64,000 bases of DNA from Clostridium sp. UBA699 (lineage in GTDB: Bacteria; Bacillota; Clostridia; Clostridiales; Clostridiaceae), in assembly GCA_002298915.1 (NCBI GenBank), contig DBML01000008.1, positions 141,888 through 205,887 of the forward strand, written 5' to 3'. Positions 50,794-60,159 of this stretch are shown one piece after another. Position numbers and translations under genes: made by a program. The notes under the pieces were generated by a model. The model searched no databases. It had not been told where the DNA came from and worked only from the letters and a program-made list of their open reading frames with translations. Every line of letters starts with the position of its first letter. Position 1 is the first letter of the stretch.

Positions 50794-52911
50794 CTAAATA
50801 TTTTCTCTGTACAAAGCTTCTGCCGCTTCAATGAAGCTCACAGGGATTGCTTCCCCGCATATCTCAGGATAATACAACGAATATAATTTGTAAAGGACTC
50901 CAATGCCGACCAGCATCCTGTCCATCCTGTTCAGTTTGAGTTCATCGAATTTTTTCTCCTCGTTCCTCACACCCGCCCTGAGCTCCCGCAGGAAATCCTC
51001 GAATCTTACGGACGCCGTCTCCGGCTTAAGCCTTTTGCTGGCGACGATTACCAGGTCGCAGCTCATCTTTCCCCTCCTGTTTTCAACAAGGCCCGCCTTG
51101 TACTCCATCTGCACAGGGTAAGCCTCTGTTATGTGAAAGCCTGCGTCCATCAGGGAGTCGAAGAGCACCGCCCAGCCTTCCGCGCCGCTGCTGCTGTACG
51201 TCATGACCAAAGGCCCGTCATCCCTTAGCACCCTGCGTATTTCCTTGAAGCATCCGGTCAGTCTCCTCGAGAACTCCGCACTGCTTATTCCCTTTACGGA
51301 ATTGACAGTGACCTCCTCTGCTGAATCTACGTGCTCGGGGCCAAAGAAGCTGTACTCCCCTGCAAGAAGAAGGCGCTGCCATGAATAGAAGAACTCGCTT
51401 ATCTCTCCGTAGTTGATGGCCGAGAAGTAAGGCGGGTCCGTTACCACCGCATCGATGCAGCCGTCAGGCAGAAATCCCATGTCCTCAGCGCTCTGACATC
51501 TTATCAGGGCATTGCCGCTTCCGCACAGAAGTTTTTCAAAATCTTCTGCGAATTCCCCGCAGAACTTCTCTTCCTCCATTACGACCGCGGAAGTCTTGCC
51601 TCCTTGATGCGCCCTCTCGAAAGGCTTGTAGTTGAACTGCTTGGCCTCAAGCGTTGCGGCAAAGCATTTGAGGAAGCTCCCCCTTCCGAAGCGGGTCCCC
51701 CACAGGTTGTTTTCCACGGGATTGACAACGGGACCTATGTTGTGGTCCCCGAAAAGAGGCTCAATCTTCTCGTACCGGGCATTGTAGATGCAGAACATGT
51801 TGTTTGCATTGAGGGTGTTTGAGAATGTGCACAGGAAAAGCTCCCTTACCACCCTGTTTTCTATGCGGCTTATCTCCCTCAGCAGCTTGGCAAGAAAGTA
51901 GAGCTGCCTCTCGTTGAACATTTCGGTCCAGAGCCTGTAGTTGTGGTTGCGCACCTGCCTAGTGTTGAAGCCGCAGGGTATGCTGCCGGCAGGCAGGAAT
52001 TCCGAAAGCTCGTCTTTCAGGCTCAGGTATTCCTGCCTTGTTCTGCCGAAGGCTTTCAGGTCCCTTATGTCAGGCTTCTTGAACCCTTTCTTGCCTGTCT
52101 GCCGGTCATAATACTCGATTGCGCACATCTCCGCCTCAAGCGGTCCGCTGCGTTTGGACATTACATCCTTGAGTAGACCGAAAACTCCACCGCAGGATTC
52201 GCATCTGAACCTCCTGTTGCTGTAGATGCGGAGGTCTCTGCTGAAATCCGTGCCGCAGCTGGTGCAGCGCAGCTCAGCCTCGTTCCCCTTCACTATCTCG
52301 CCGCAGCTTGGGCAGAAGCTCAGGTTCACACAGCCGGCCCTGTCCACGTCCGTTATGGACATTTTAGGGTACAGCTTCACCTCTTTCCCGCATTCCGGGC
52401 ATTTGGCCTTCTTTATCCATAGGACGTACATTATATCCGCTTCTCTCTCGCAGCCGTCTTCGCCCGTTATGGAAGTCCTGTAGGCTCTTTTTATCTCGCT
52501 GCCTACAGCCCCCTCTATCCTTTCGAGCTCAATTTCCAGCATGAGGCGTAGTTCCTCGTATTCTAGGAAGCCGCCCACGTCCGCTGGAACCTGGAGCTCG
52601 TTTTTTGTCACGAACCAGGCCACCGGATTGACGTCCACGCCTATGGCCTTGCCGCCCAGCCTCAGCGTGTTGACGAGGGTGCTGCCGCCGCCCATGAAGG
52701 GGTCCAGTATATACTTGCCCTTCAGGGCCTCATTATTTTCACTGTAGTATTCAGCCTCCATCCCATCCGGATACCCTTCAGGCGAAGCAATGCTTAGCAG
52801 TATGCTCCTGATCACGGCATCGGTCTTCCTCCCGAACCACTTGTGGATCATGTATACGGGTTTTTTGCTGTTTGCTTCTATTCTTGAAAGGCCTGATATG
52901 AACTCCAGCAT
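50794..52911 (-). CDS. DNA methylase, DUF1156-like
   Basis: 705 aa amino-methyltransferase. Order: HKWFGRKTDAVIRSILLS start, SAM motif LDPFMGGGSTLVNTLRLGG, four C-x2-C zinc-ribbon pairs (CPECGKE, CPSCGE, CTSCGTD, CESCGGV), then catalytic AVVTDPPYFSAINYGEISEF (N4/N6 type). Related DUF1156 methylases occur in defence clusters, but no restriction enzyme or helicase is near. The ATG at 52911 has GGGGGAAGGTG. It is cotranscribed with prdR, 8 bp apart, an unexpected pairing. Confidence 0.85.
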   Translation of the reverse strand: MLEFISGLSRIEANSKKPVYMIHKWFGRKTDAVIRSILLSIASPEGYPDGMEAEYYSENNEALKGKYILDPFMGGGSTLVNTLRLGGKAIGVDVNPVAWFVTKNELQVPADVGGFLEYEELRLMLEIELERIEGAVGSEIKRAYRTSITGEDGCEREADIMYVLWIKKAKCPECGKEVKLYPKMSITDVDRAGCVNLSFCPSCGEIVKGNEAELRCTSCGTDFSRDLRIYSNRRFRCESCGGVFGLLKDVMSKRSGPLEAEMCAIEYYDRQTGKKGFKKPDIRDLKAFGRTRQEYLSLKDELSEFLPAGSIPCGFNTRQVRNHNYRLWTEMFNERQLYFLAKLLREISRIENRVVRELFLCTFSNTLNANNMFCIYNARYEKIEPLFGDHNIGPVVNPVENNLWGTRFGRGSFLKCFAATLEAKQFNYKPFERAHQGGKTSAVVMEEEKFCGEFAEDFEKLLCGSGNALIRCQSAEDMGFLPDGCIDAVVTDPPYFSAINYGEISEFFYSWQRLLLAGEYSFFGPEHVDSAEEVTVNSVKGISSAEFSRRLTGCFKEIRRVLRDDGPLVMTYSSSGAEGWAVLFDSLMDAGFHITEAYPVQMEYKAGLVENRRGKMSCDLVIVASKRLKPETASVRFEDFLRELRAGVRNEEKKFDELKLNRMDRMLVGIGVLYKLYSLYYPEICGEAIPVSFIEAAEALYRENI

Positions 52912-52932
52912 TACACCTTCCCCCAAAATAAA

Positions 52933-52972
52933 AATAGCACTCAATACAATTATAAATGTATTGAATGCTATT
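52933..52972 (-). terminator. Hairpin terminator between LacI-family gene and methylase
   Basis: AATAGCA-TCAATACA and TGTATTGA-TGCTATT arms followed by TTTTATTTT on the minus strand. It ends about 20 bp before the methylase ATG. Confidence 0.85.
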
Positions 52973-52982
52973 TGAAAGGCAT

Positions 52983-53081
52983 TTATGAATTTGCTCTCCT
53001 CAGCCGTCCTGACAGCTTGTAGCCCGCGAAGCCCACCTTGTCCAAAACAGTTATGAGCAGATTGATCAAATGTTCAATCAT
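52983..53081 (-). CDS. Possible 32-aa peptide
   Basis: Open frame MIEHLINLLITVLDKVGFAG... ending RRANS, starting 1 bp after the stop of the LacI-family gene and ending before the terminator. Hydrophobic-amphipathic first half, basic tail, like small toxin or phenol-soluble-modulin-type peptides. No good ribosome site; it would rely on translational coupling. May be chance. Confidence 0.3.
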   Translation of the reverse strand: MIEHLINLLITVLDKVGFAGYKLSGRLRRANS

Positions 53082-53082
53082 A

Positions 53083-54078
53083 TCACTTGCAGGAATTTCG
53101 CTCGATTATCTGGTGCTCCAGGACATAGCTCTTTTCCTCAGGTTCGTTGCCGCTTATCTTCTTAATGAGCATCCTCATTCCGACGGAACCCATATCGTAC
53201 ATAGGCTGAGCAACAGTTGTGAGCTTAGGATAGAATATCGAGGACAGGTATATATTGTCGAAGCCCATGACGTCGACCTGCTCTGGAACCTTTATACCTC
53301 TTTCCCTCAGGGCGTTTATAACCCCCATAGCTATCTCGTCGCCTGTGCAGAACACTGCATCTATTTCCGTTTTCTCGAGCATCCTGCTGACCGCGTCGAA
53401 GCCGTCCTTGGCCTTGCTGCCCGTGAACGCGACCCTGTCCTCTGCGAGCTTTATCTTTTTTTCCTTTAGCGCTTTTTCGTATCCGCTGTACCTTTTGGCG
53501 CTCAGGTTTTTTCCTTCCTTGTCGGAGCCGATGTAAGCAATTTTCTTGTTCCCCTTGCTTATGAGGTAGGAAACACCGTCGTAGGCTGCCTTCTCGTTGT
53601 CGATAGTTACGCTGGCTAGCTTTCCCGAAGGATCTATGTTTTCGACCAGGATTGCCGGAAGCTTCAGCTCGTCGAAAAGCTTAAGCACATCTTCGTCCAG
53701 AGAGCTGCTCATGTAGATTATCCCGTCAGCCATCTTTTCCTTCATTATCCTGATGTATTCAATTTCCTTTTCCTTGTCAAGGTCAGTGTTGCAGAGCATG
53801 ACGTTGTATTCGTAAATGTTGGCCACGTCCTCTGCTCCCCTTACGATTTCAGGATAGAACTGGTTGGATATATCCGGAACAATTATCCCCACAGTCCTTG
53901 TCCTCTGGGTCTTTAGGCTTCTTGCCACTATGTTGGGCCTGTATCCCAACTTTTCTATGGCTTCCTTTACCCTCTGTTTTGTATCGTCGTTTACAACATC
54001 GATGTTGTTCAAAACTCTAGATACAGTCGCAATCGACACACGGGCTTCCCTAGCCACATCCTTAATTGACGCTGCCAT
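53083..54078 (-). CDS. LacI/CcpA family transcriptional regulator
   Basis: 331 aa. HTH SIKDVAREARVSIATVSRVLNN with hinge helix YRPNIVARSLKTQRT, then a periplasmic-binding-type effector domain (TVGIIVPDISNQFYPEIVRGAED, KKIAYIGSD, VDVMGFDNIYLSSIFYPKLTTVAQP). The opening is CcpA-like, but no sugar genes lie nearby to suggest a target. ATG at 54078 chosen for spacing from GGAGG; an ATG two codons upstream is too close. Confidence 0.93.
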   Translation of the reverse strand: MAASIKDVAREARVSIATVSRVLNNIDVVNDDTKQRVKEAIEKLGYRPNIVARSLKTQRTRTVGIIVPDISNQFYPEIVRGAEDVANIYEYNVMLCNTDLDKEKEIEYIRIMKEKMADGIIYMSSSLDEDVLKLFDELKLPAILVENIDPSGKLASVTIDNEKAAYDGVSYLISKGNKKIAYIGSDKEGKNLSAKRYSGYEKALKEKKIKLAEDRVAFTGSKAKDGFDAVSRMLEKTEIDAVFCTGDEIAMGVINALRERGIKVPEQVDVMGFDNIYLSSIFYPKLTTVAQPMYDMGSVGMRMLIKKISGNEPEEKSYVLEHQIIERNSCK

Positions 54079-54106
54079 TGTCATCAACCTCCATGTTTTT
54101 AATAAA

Positions 54107-54136
54107 ATGCATGCAACCTGTTATGATTGCATGCAT
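54107..54136 (-). terminator. Terminator after ileS
   Basis: ATGCATGCAA and TTGCATGCAT arms with a 10-nt loop, followed by TTTATT on the minus strand. Confidence 0.75.
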
Positions 54137-54147
54137 TTTTTATTTTT

Positions 54148-57100
54148 TTATTCAGCTACTTCCACAAACATGTTAAGCTTCTCGCCGTTTATGTTGCATT
54201 CAGTATAATCTGCCTCTTTGTTGTAGAACACCTCTACAGCAAGAGTTTCCTTTTTTATCGAGTCTTCGAATTTTGCGACTATCTTCTCCAGCATTTCATT
54301 ACCTGATACGTAGAGGTTTATCTTGTCTGCAACTTCGAAGCCGCTGTCTTTCCTCATGTTCTGGACCTTGCTGAGCATCTCCCTGACAAAGCCTTCTTCC
54401 CTGAGCTCGTCGGTGATGTGCGTGTCGAGGACAACTCCCACAGGACCTTCCCCTGCAAAAGCGAATCCTTCGAGACCCTGCATTGTGACAAGCAGGTTTT
54501 CAGCCGAAAGAGCGATGTCCTCTTCGTCTATGGTCACGTAAACCAGCTCTCCCGCCATTATCCTCTGCGCGAGGTCCATCTGGTCCATCGCGTTTATCTC
54601 TTTCCTTATTGCAGGTATGAGCTTGCCGTATTCTTTTCCGAGCACCGGAAGGTTCGGCTTTATGTCGAAGCTTACGTATTTCGAAAGATCGGCACCGAAG
54701 TTGATGTCTTTTATGTTCAGCTCTTCCTTGATTATGTCTCCATAGTACTCAGGGAGTGATTTTGTGCTCACGAGCATGGCTGCCAGCGGCTGCCTGTTCT
54801 TGATGTTGGCGGCGTTCCTTGTGCTTCTGCCCAGCTTGACTATCTTGTATGCAAGCTCCATGTCCTCTTCAAGCTCGCTGTCCACGAGGTCGGCGTTGTA
54901 TTCAGGCCATCCGCAGAGGTGGATGGATTCCTTGGCTGCAGGATCCAAAGCCACTACGAGGTTCTGGTATATCTCTTCAACCATGAAAGGCACAAACGGC
55001 GCTGCGACAAGGCAGACTGTGTTGATCACGTTGTAGAGAGTTACGTATGCCCCTATCTTGTCATCTGTCAGCTCTTCGCTCCAGAACCTTGCCCTGTTCC
55101 TTCTTACGTACCAGTTTGAAAGCTCGTCGACGAATTCTCCGATGTTCTTGGCAGCTTCGGTTATTCTGTAGCCGTCCATGTAATCGGCAGTCTGCTTGAC
55201 AAGTGTGTTCAGTTTCGCAGTGATCCACTTGTCCATGATGTGTTCGCTTTTGAAGCCCTTGTATTCAAGCGGGTTGAAGTTGTCAAGATCAGCGTACAGC
55301 ACGTAGAAGGAGTATACGTTCCAGAGTGTTCCAAGGAACTTTCTCTGGCTGTCGACAACAGCTTCCTCGTAGAATCTTGACGGAAGCCATGGCGCGCTTG
55401 CAGTGAAGAAGTACCATCTAGTTGCGTCAGCTCCGATGTTCTCGAGAACGTCTGACGGGCTGAGGGCATTTCCTTTTGATTTTGACATCTTGAGTCCGTG
55501 TTTGTCCAGGACGTGTCCCAGCACTACGCAGTTCTCAAAAGAGCTCTTTCCGAACAGGCATGTTGATACTGCCATAAGGGAGTAGAACCATCCTCTGGTC
55601 TGGTCAACTGCTTCGGATATGAACTGAGCCGGGAAGTTAGCTTCGAACAGCTCTTTGTTTTCAAACGGATAGTGGTGCTGAGCGAAAGGCATAGCTCCTG
55701 AATCGTACCAGCAGTCAATAACCTCCGTTACTCTTGTCATCTCTCCGCCGCATTTGCTGCATTTGAGTTTGACTTCATCTATATAAGGCTTGTGCAGTTC
55801 TATTCCTTCAGGCACGTCAACACCCTTCTCGTTCAGCTCTGCTATGCTGCCTATGCACTCTTTGTGCCCGCAGCCGCATTCCCAAACCGGGAGAGGCGTT
55901 CCCCAATATCTTTCACGGCTTAAGCCCCAGTCGATAGCTCCTTCAACGAATTTCCCGAACCTTCCAGTCCTTACGTTGTCAGGGTACCAGTTGGTTGCGT
56001 TGGTGTTCTTGACGAGTTCCTCCCTCAGGGATGACATCCTTATGAACCATGTATCTCTTGGATAGTACAGTAAAGGTGTGTCGCATCTCCAGCAGAACGG
56101 GTAGGAGTGCTCGAACTTCTCTTCCTTGTACAGGAAGTTGTTTTCAGTTAGGTACTTGAGTATGTCCTTGTCCGCATCTTTTACGAACTTGCCCGCGAGG
56201 AACCCGGACTCTGCAGTGAACTTTCCTTCTGTGTCCACGAGGTTTATCAGAGGAAGGTCGTACTTCTTTCCTGTGATGTTGTCGTCTTCACCGAAAGCAG
56301 GAGCAGTATGAACTATTCCTGTACCGTCCGTAGTCGTTACATAGTCTGCATGCACGACATAGAAAGCTTTTTTATCAACCTTTGCAAACGGGAACATCTG
56401 CTCGTATTCAACGCCAACCAGCTCTTCGCCCTTGAATTCCCTTACTATTTCGTATTCTCCGACCAGTTTGCCCAGCAGATCCTTGGCAAGCATAAGGTGT
56501 TCTTCGTTGTTCAAAACTTCAACATAGGTGTACGACTTGTTCACTGCCAGCGCTGCGTTGCTTGGGAGCGTCCAAGGAGTTGTTGTCCATGCGAGCATAT
56601 ACTTGTTTTCGTTCTTGACTTTGAATTTTACGTATACCGAAACATCCTTGACATCCTTGTATCCCTGGGATACTTCGTGTGACGAAAGGGCGGTTCCGCA
56701 TCTTGGGCAGTAAGGCACAACCTTGTGTCCCTTGTACATAAGGTCCTTATCCCATATCTGCTTCAGTGACCACCATACCGATTCGATGTAGGTGTTGTGA
56801 TAGGTTATATAAGGGTTTTCCATGTCAACCCAGAAGCCTACCCTTTCAGACATTTCCTCCCACTGAGAAACGTATTTGAACACGCTTTCCTTGCACTTCT
56901 TTGTGAAAGCTTCAACCCCGTATTCCTCTATCTGAGGTTTACCGGATATGCCGAGCTGCTTTTCAACTTCGAGCTCAACAGGCAGTCCGTGTGTGTCCCA
57001 GCCTGCTTTTCTCAAAACCCTGTAGCCCTGCATAACTTTATATCTAGGTATCAAATCCTTTATCGCCCTTGTGAGAACGTGTCCTATATGAGGCTGTCCG

Positions 57101-57252
57101 TTTGCTGTTGGCGGCCCATCGTAGAATGTGAAGTATTCTGCTTCCTTATTTAGATCAAAGCTCTTCTTAATTATGTCATTTTCTTTCCAGTATTGCAGAA
57201 CGTCTTTTTCCATCTGAACAAAGGTTCTTGAATTGTCAACTTTTTTGTACAT
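54148..57252 (-). CDS. ileS: Isoleucyl-tRNA synthetase
   Basis: Class I synthetase, 1034 aa. HIGH motif in PPTANGQPHIGHVLTRAIKD, tryptophan-rich CP1 editing domain (AWTTTPWTLPSNAALAV), KMSKS in LKMSKSKGNALSP, and zinc-like pairs CPRCG and CSKCGG. The frame extends 96 codons further upstream, but that part is the T-box leader; MYKKVDNSRTF with AGGAGGG before it is the true start. Confidence 0.98.
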   Translation of the reverse strand: MYKKVDNSRTFVQMEKDVLQYWKENDIIKKSFDLNKEAEYFTFYDGPPTANGQPHIGHVLTRAIKDLIPRYKVMQGYRVLRKAGWDTHGLPVELEVEKQLGISGKPQIEEYGVEAFTKKCKESVFKYVSQWEEMSERVGFWVDMENPYITYHNTYIESVWWSLKQIWDKDLMYKGHKVVPYCPRCGTALSSHEVSQGYKDVKDVSVYVKFKVKNENKYMLAWTTTPWTLPSNAALAVNKSYTYVEVLNNEEHLMLAKDLLGKLVGEYEIVREFKGEELVGVEYEQMFPFAKVDKKAFYVVHADYVTTTDGTGIVHTAPAFGEDDNITGKKYDLPLINLVDTEGKFTAESGFLAGKFVKDADKDILKYLTENNFLYKEEKFEHSYPFCWRCDTPLLYYPRDTWFIRMSSLREELVKNTNATNWYPDNVRTGRFGKFVEGAIDWGLSRERYWGTPLPVWECGCGHKECIGSIAELNEKGVDVPEGIELHKPYIDEVKLKCSKCGGEMTRVTEVIDCWYDSGAMPFAQHHYPFENKELFEANFPAQFISEAVDQTRGWFYSLMAVSTCLFGKSSFENCVVLGHVLDKHGLKMSKSKGNALSPSDVLENIGADATRWYFFTASAPWLPSRFYEEAVVDSQRKFLGTLWNVYSFYVLYADLDNFNPLEYKGFKSEHIMDKWITAKLNTLVKQTADYMDGYRITEAAKNIGEFVDELSNWYVRRNRARFWSEELTDDKIGAYVTLYNVINTVCLVAAPFVPFMVEEIYQNLVVALDPAAKESIHLCGWPEYNADLVDSELEEDMELAYKIVKLGRSTRNAANIKNRQPLAAMLVSTKSLPEYYGDIIKEELNIKDINFGADLSKYVSFDIKPNLPVLGKEYGKLIPAIRKEINAMDQMDLAQRIMAGELVYVTIDEEDIALSAENLLVTMQGLEGFAFAGEGPVGVVLDTHITDELREEGFVREMLSKVQNMRKDSGFEVADKINLYVSGNEMLEKIVAKFEDSIKKETLAVEVFYNKEADYTECNINGEKLNMFVEVAE

Positions 57253-57278
57253 ATTGTTTTTCGCCCTCCTAAAAATTA

Positions 57279-57530
57279 ATAAAAAAAACTTCATCCAAAA
57301 TAGGACGAAGTCAGAATTCGTTGTACCACCTACGGCAGAAATCTTCAGGCACATGCATGCCCTATCCCTTATCGCGGAATGACGGAGAAACTTACTTGCA
57401 GCTCGCTGCGCTTTTCTGCTCCCCAGCTCCCAGGTGATATTCTTTAAACCTTTCCTGCGGACTCGCACCTTGTGCCCGCTCTCTGAGAGTGACCGGTTTA
57501 AATACTTTTCCTGTTCAACGCATGTTATGT
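57279..57530 (-). promoter_or_regulatory. T-box riboswitch (isoleucine) upstream of ileS
   Basis: The T-box sequence AGGTGGTAC is at 57323-57331. A terminator (GACTTCGTCC with GGATGAAGT, then TTTTTTTT; 57279-57312) follows it. Upstream, Stem I has the AGAGAG and AAGGTGCGAG elements and a specifier loop GAATATCACC with ATC (Ile) at 57436-57438. Uncharged tRNA-Ile would pair and prevent termination. Confidence 0.95.
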
Positions 57531-57551
57531 AAACAATCATTGATTTTCATA

Positions 57552-57580
57552 ATTATATTATATATTTCACCTTCTGTCAA
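57552..57580 (-). promoter_or_regulatory. Consensus sigma-A promoter of ileS
   Basis: TTGACA (57575-57580), 17 bp, TATAAT (57552-57557), both perfect, 2 bp after the end of the nhaC-like gene and ahead of the T-box leader. Confidence 0.9.
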
Positions 57581-57581
57581 A

Positions 57582-58904
57582 CTATTTTGACCTTTTCATC
57601 CTGTAGTACACCAGGTTCCACAAAGGAAGAAGGTAGAGGTACACAAGGAAAGGGATGCACCTGTAGTCCGCCCTCAGGTTCATCATGGGGACCAGGAGCG
57701 CGACGTTCCACGGGATCAGAGGTGATATGACGATCGCTGTGTTCTCAAGGTCGACCGCAGACTGCTCCCTGGCGATCCCGAGCCGCTCGTAGCTGTTCCT
57801 GTTGAGCATGCGGGTCATGATGACCGCAAGGGACTGGCTGCAGCCGAAAGCAGACGTCGCAACGCTCGACAGCAGGACGTTCCTGAACACCTCGTACCTG
57901 TTCCCGGCTTTTTCAAGGAGCTCGAGCACTTTGTCGAGCATCCCCGTTCCTTCGAATATCCCCGAGAACGCGGAGGATATGAACACGACCAGCGCAGTCT
58001 TGAGCATGGACAATATCCCGCCCCCCTTTATGATCGGGGTCAGAGGCCCTGCAGAGGGTGTTGTGTAGCCGAAGACCATGTAATTAATGCACTCTCCAAG
58101 GGTGTAATGCTGGACCATCAAGCTTATTGCCACCGCTGTTATGACGCTTATGAGCATCGACAGCTTGACATCTATCCTGAACAGCGAGAAAAGGAGCATT
58201 ATGAGGGCTGGGATCAGGACGACCATGTTCACGGTAAACACCTTCAGGATTTCATCGTTGAGGTATGAGCCTGAGTTGCCAAGCTGGAACCTGAGCGAGA
58301 TGACGAAGTATGCCGCCAGTGCCATCGCAAAAGGCACAGCTGATGTCCTGAGCATGTTCTTTATGTTGTCGTATATGTTTGTTTCCGTTATAACTCCCAC
58401 AAGGTTGGCGCTGGAGGACATGGGCGACATCCTGTCGCCAAAGTAAGCTCCCGCTATGATTGCTCCTGCTGCCGCTGCCGGGTCCACCCCTCCGCCCCTT
58501 GCCACAACCATCAGCGCAATCCCCACCGTTCCCACAGTGCCGAAGGAAGTGCCTATGAGGAAGGAGACGAAGCAGCATATCAGGAAAGCTGAAAGTATGA
58601 ATATCTCGGGCTTAAGGAATTCAATTCCGTAGAATACTATCGAAGCGACCGTTCCCGATGACATCCAGGTAGCTGTTATTGCTCCGATGAGTACGAATAT
58701 CTTAAGGATGGTCGCTGATTTCTTTGCACCTTCATAGGACAGCTTTGCCACGTCTTGGAAGCTGTTCCCCCTGTGAAGCGCAACCGCGAAAAATATCGCG
58801 AAGCTGGCCAGCAGAGGATAGGCCACGAAGATGCCTTTGAACACGCAGTATATGAGAAGTGCGAAGGATATTGCAAAAGACAGCACTATTTCCAAATTAA
58901 TCAC
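57582..58904 (-). CDS. NhaC-type Na+/H+ antiporter family protein
   Basis: 440-aa membrane protein with about eleven helices. IGAITATWMSSGTVASIVFYG, GTSFGTVGTVGIALMVVA, AGAYFGDRMSPMSSSANL and SAFSGIFEGTGMLDK are typical of the NhaC antiporter family. Close relatives exchange malate/lactate or tyrosine; the exact substrate cannot be set from sequence. It lies just upstream of the ileS promoter and has no evident operon partner. Confidence 0.88.
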   Translation of the reverse strand: MINLEIVLSFAISFALLIYCVFKGIFVAYPLLASFAIFFAVALHRGNSFQDVAKLSYEGAKKSATILKIFVLIGAITATWMSSGTVASIVFYGIEFLKPEIFILSAFLICCFVSFLIGTSFGTVGTVGIALMVVARGGGVDPAAAAGAIIAGAYFGDRMSPMSSSANLVGVITETNIYDNIKNMLRTSAVPFAMALAAYFVISLRFQLGNSGSYLNDEILKVFTVNMVVLIPALIMLLFSLFRIDVKLSMLISVITAVAISLMVQHYTLGECINYMVFGYTTPSAGPLTPIIKGGGILSMLKTALVVFISSAFSGIFEGTGMLDKVLELLEKAGNRYEVFRNVLLSSVATSAFGCSQSLAVIMTRMLNRNSYERLGIAREQSAVDLENTAIVISPLIPWNVALLVPMMNLRADYRCIPFLVYLYLLPLWNLVYYRMKRSK

Positions 58905-58986
58905 CTACCAATATAAATGATAGCAGATAATATTTTTGATTAATAGGTTATAATATAAGAAAAGCGAAAAAAGAGAGGTGCATGCT

Positions 58987-59622
58987 ATGTATATAACTTG
59001 GCTAGGCCATTCCTCATTCCTGATAGAGGATTCGAAAGGCAGAAAGATATTGACCGACCCCTTCGATGAGACCGTAGGGTACGACGTGTACAGGGGGACT
59101 CCGGATATTGTAACGATAAGCCACCACCACTTCGACCACGGCTACGTAGCGCTTCTGCCCAGGGAGGCAAAGATACTGGATGCTCCAGGCTCCTACGAGT
59201 TTGACGGCATCAGGATAACAGGGCTTCCTTCCTTCCACGACAAGTCGGAAGGCTCTAAGCGAGGCCGGAACACCATTTTCATAATAGAAGCTGACGGCTA
59301 CAGGGTATGCCACCTCGGCGACCTTGGATACGTGCTCTCAGAACCTGAAATCAAGTCGCTCGGAAAGGTCGATGTGCTGATGATCCCCGTTGGAGGAGTT
59401 TTCACCATCGACTCAGGCGAAGCCGCAGAGCTTGCTAAGGCTGTAGGCAGCCATATAATCCTACCCATGCATTACAAGACGCCAGCCATTGATTTCGAGA
59501 TATCGGGCGTTGAGCCTTTCCTGTCAAGGATGGGCGATTTCGAAAAGGTTGGCTCCGCCAGACTTGACCTGCACGGTGAGCTCAAGGGCTTCAGCAAGGT
59601 CAAAATTCTTGAATACAAATAA
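58987..59622 (+). CDS. MBL-fold metal-dependent hydrolase (UPF0173-like)
   Basis: 211 aa. Metallo-beta-lactamase fold with the metal motif SHHHFDHGYVAL, the later CHLGDLGYVLSEPE and PMHYKTPAIDFEI. It begins MYITWLGHSSFLIEDSKG, as in UlaG/UPF0173-like hydrolases. ATG at 58987 follows GAGAGGTG. Substrate unknown. Divergent from the nhaC-like gene. Confidence 0.9.
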   Translation: MYITWLGHSSFLIEDSKGRKILTDPFDETVGYDVYRGTPDIVTISHHHFDHGYVALLPREAKILDAPGSYEFDGIRITGLPSFHDKSEGSKRGRNTIFIIEADGYRVCHLGDLGYVLSEPEIKSLGKVDVLMIPVGGVFTIDSGEAAELAKAVGSHIILPMHYKTPAIDFEISGVEPFLSRMGDFEKVGSARLDLHGELKGFSKVKILEYK

Positions 59623-59625
59623 TCA

Positions 59626-59663
59626 AAGCCTGAGCCCGGGGATTGAATCCCGGATTCAGGCTT
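59626..59663. terminator. Terminator between the MBL hydrolase and nrdG
   Basis: AAGCCTGA-CCGGG and CCCGG-TCAGGCTT arms, with TTTTCTTTT on the plus strand; it lies 6 bp from the convergent nrdG stop. Confidence 0.85.
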
Positions 59664-59668
59664 TTCTT

Positions 59669-60145
59669 TTATGAAAGCTTCAGCACCCTCTGGTTGCTGG
59701 AACCCGCGTATTTCGGGGCCCCTTTCTTTTTTGACGCTTCGAATTTCCCGTCCACAAGAACGTCTATCTTGTTGAGCAGTCCGATCTTGCTTTCGTCGTT
59801 GCTCCCCATTATCTCCTCGTAGGTGTATCCCGAGTAGCACCATATGCTCAGCCCCATGTCCCTGATCCTGTCGGCAAGGTCGCCCAGGACCTCCGCGTGC
59901 TCGAACGGGTCTCCCCCCGAAAACGTCACGCCCTTTATCAGCGGCATGTTGCTCTCGATCCTGTCCAGTATTTCCTTAAGACTTACAGTGTCGCCGTAGC
60001 TGAAATCCTGCATTGCCTCGTTGTGGCAGCCGTTGCAGTTATGCCTGCAGCCCGAAACGAACAGCACCGACCTCAGCCCTTCGCCGTTCACCAGCGAATT
60101 GTCAAGGAAGCCTGCTACGCGAAGGCATTTGTTCAAACACTCCAT
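59669..60145 (-). CDS. nrdG: Anaerobic ribonucleotide reductase activating protein NrdG
   Basis: Radical-SAM activase, 158 aa, that makes the glycyl radical of NrdD. The CxxxCxxC cluster motif is SGCRHNCNGCHNEAMQDF; KGVTFSGGDPFEHAEV is the SAM-binding GGE-type element. The frame runs 66 codons further upstream into nrdD, but the ATG at 60145 after GGATGGTGG gives the usual start. Follows nrdD by 14 bp. Confidence 0.96.
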   Translation of the reverse strand: MECLNKCLRVAGFLDNSLVNGEGLRSVLFVSGCRHNCNGCHNEAMQDFSYGDTVSLKEILDRIESNMPLIKGVTFSGGDPFEHAEVLGDLADRIRDMGLSIWCYSGYTYEEIMGSNDESKIGLLNKIDVLVDGKFEASKKKGAPKYAGSSNQRVLKLS

Positions 60146-60159
60146 AAGTCCACCATCCT

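Noticed and set aside
57253..57540. 96-codon N-terminal extension of ileS
   Set aside because: This stretch is the T-box leader; the extension has no homology to synthetases and AGGAGGG precedes the ATG at 57252.
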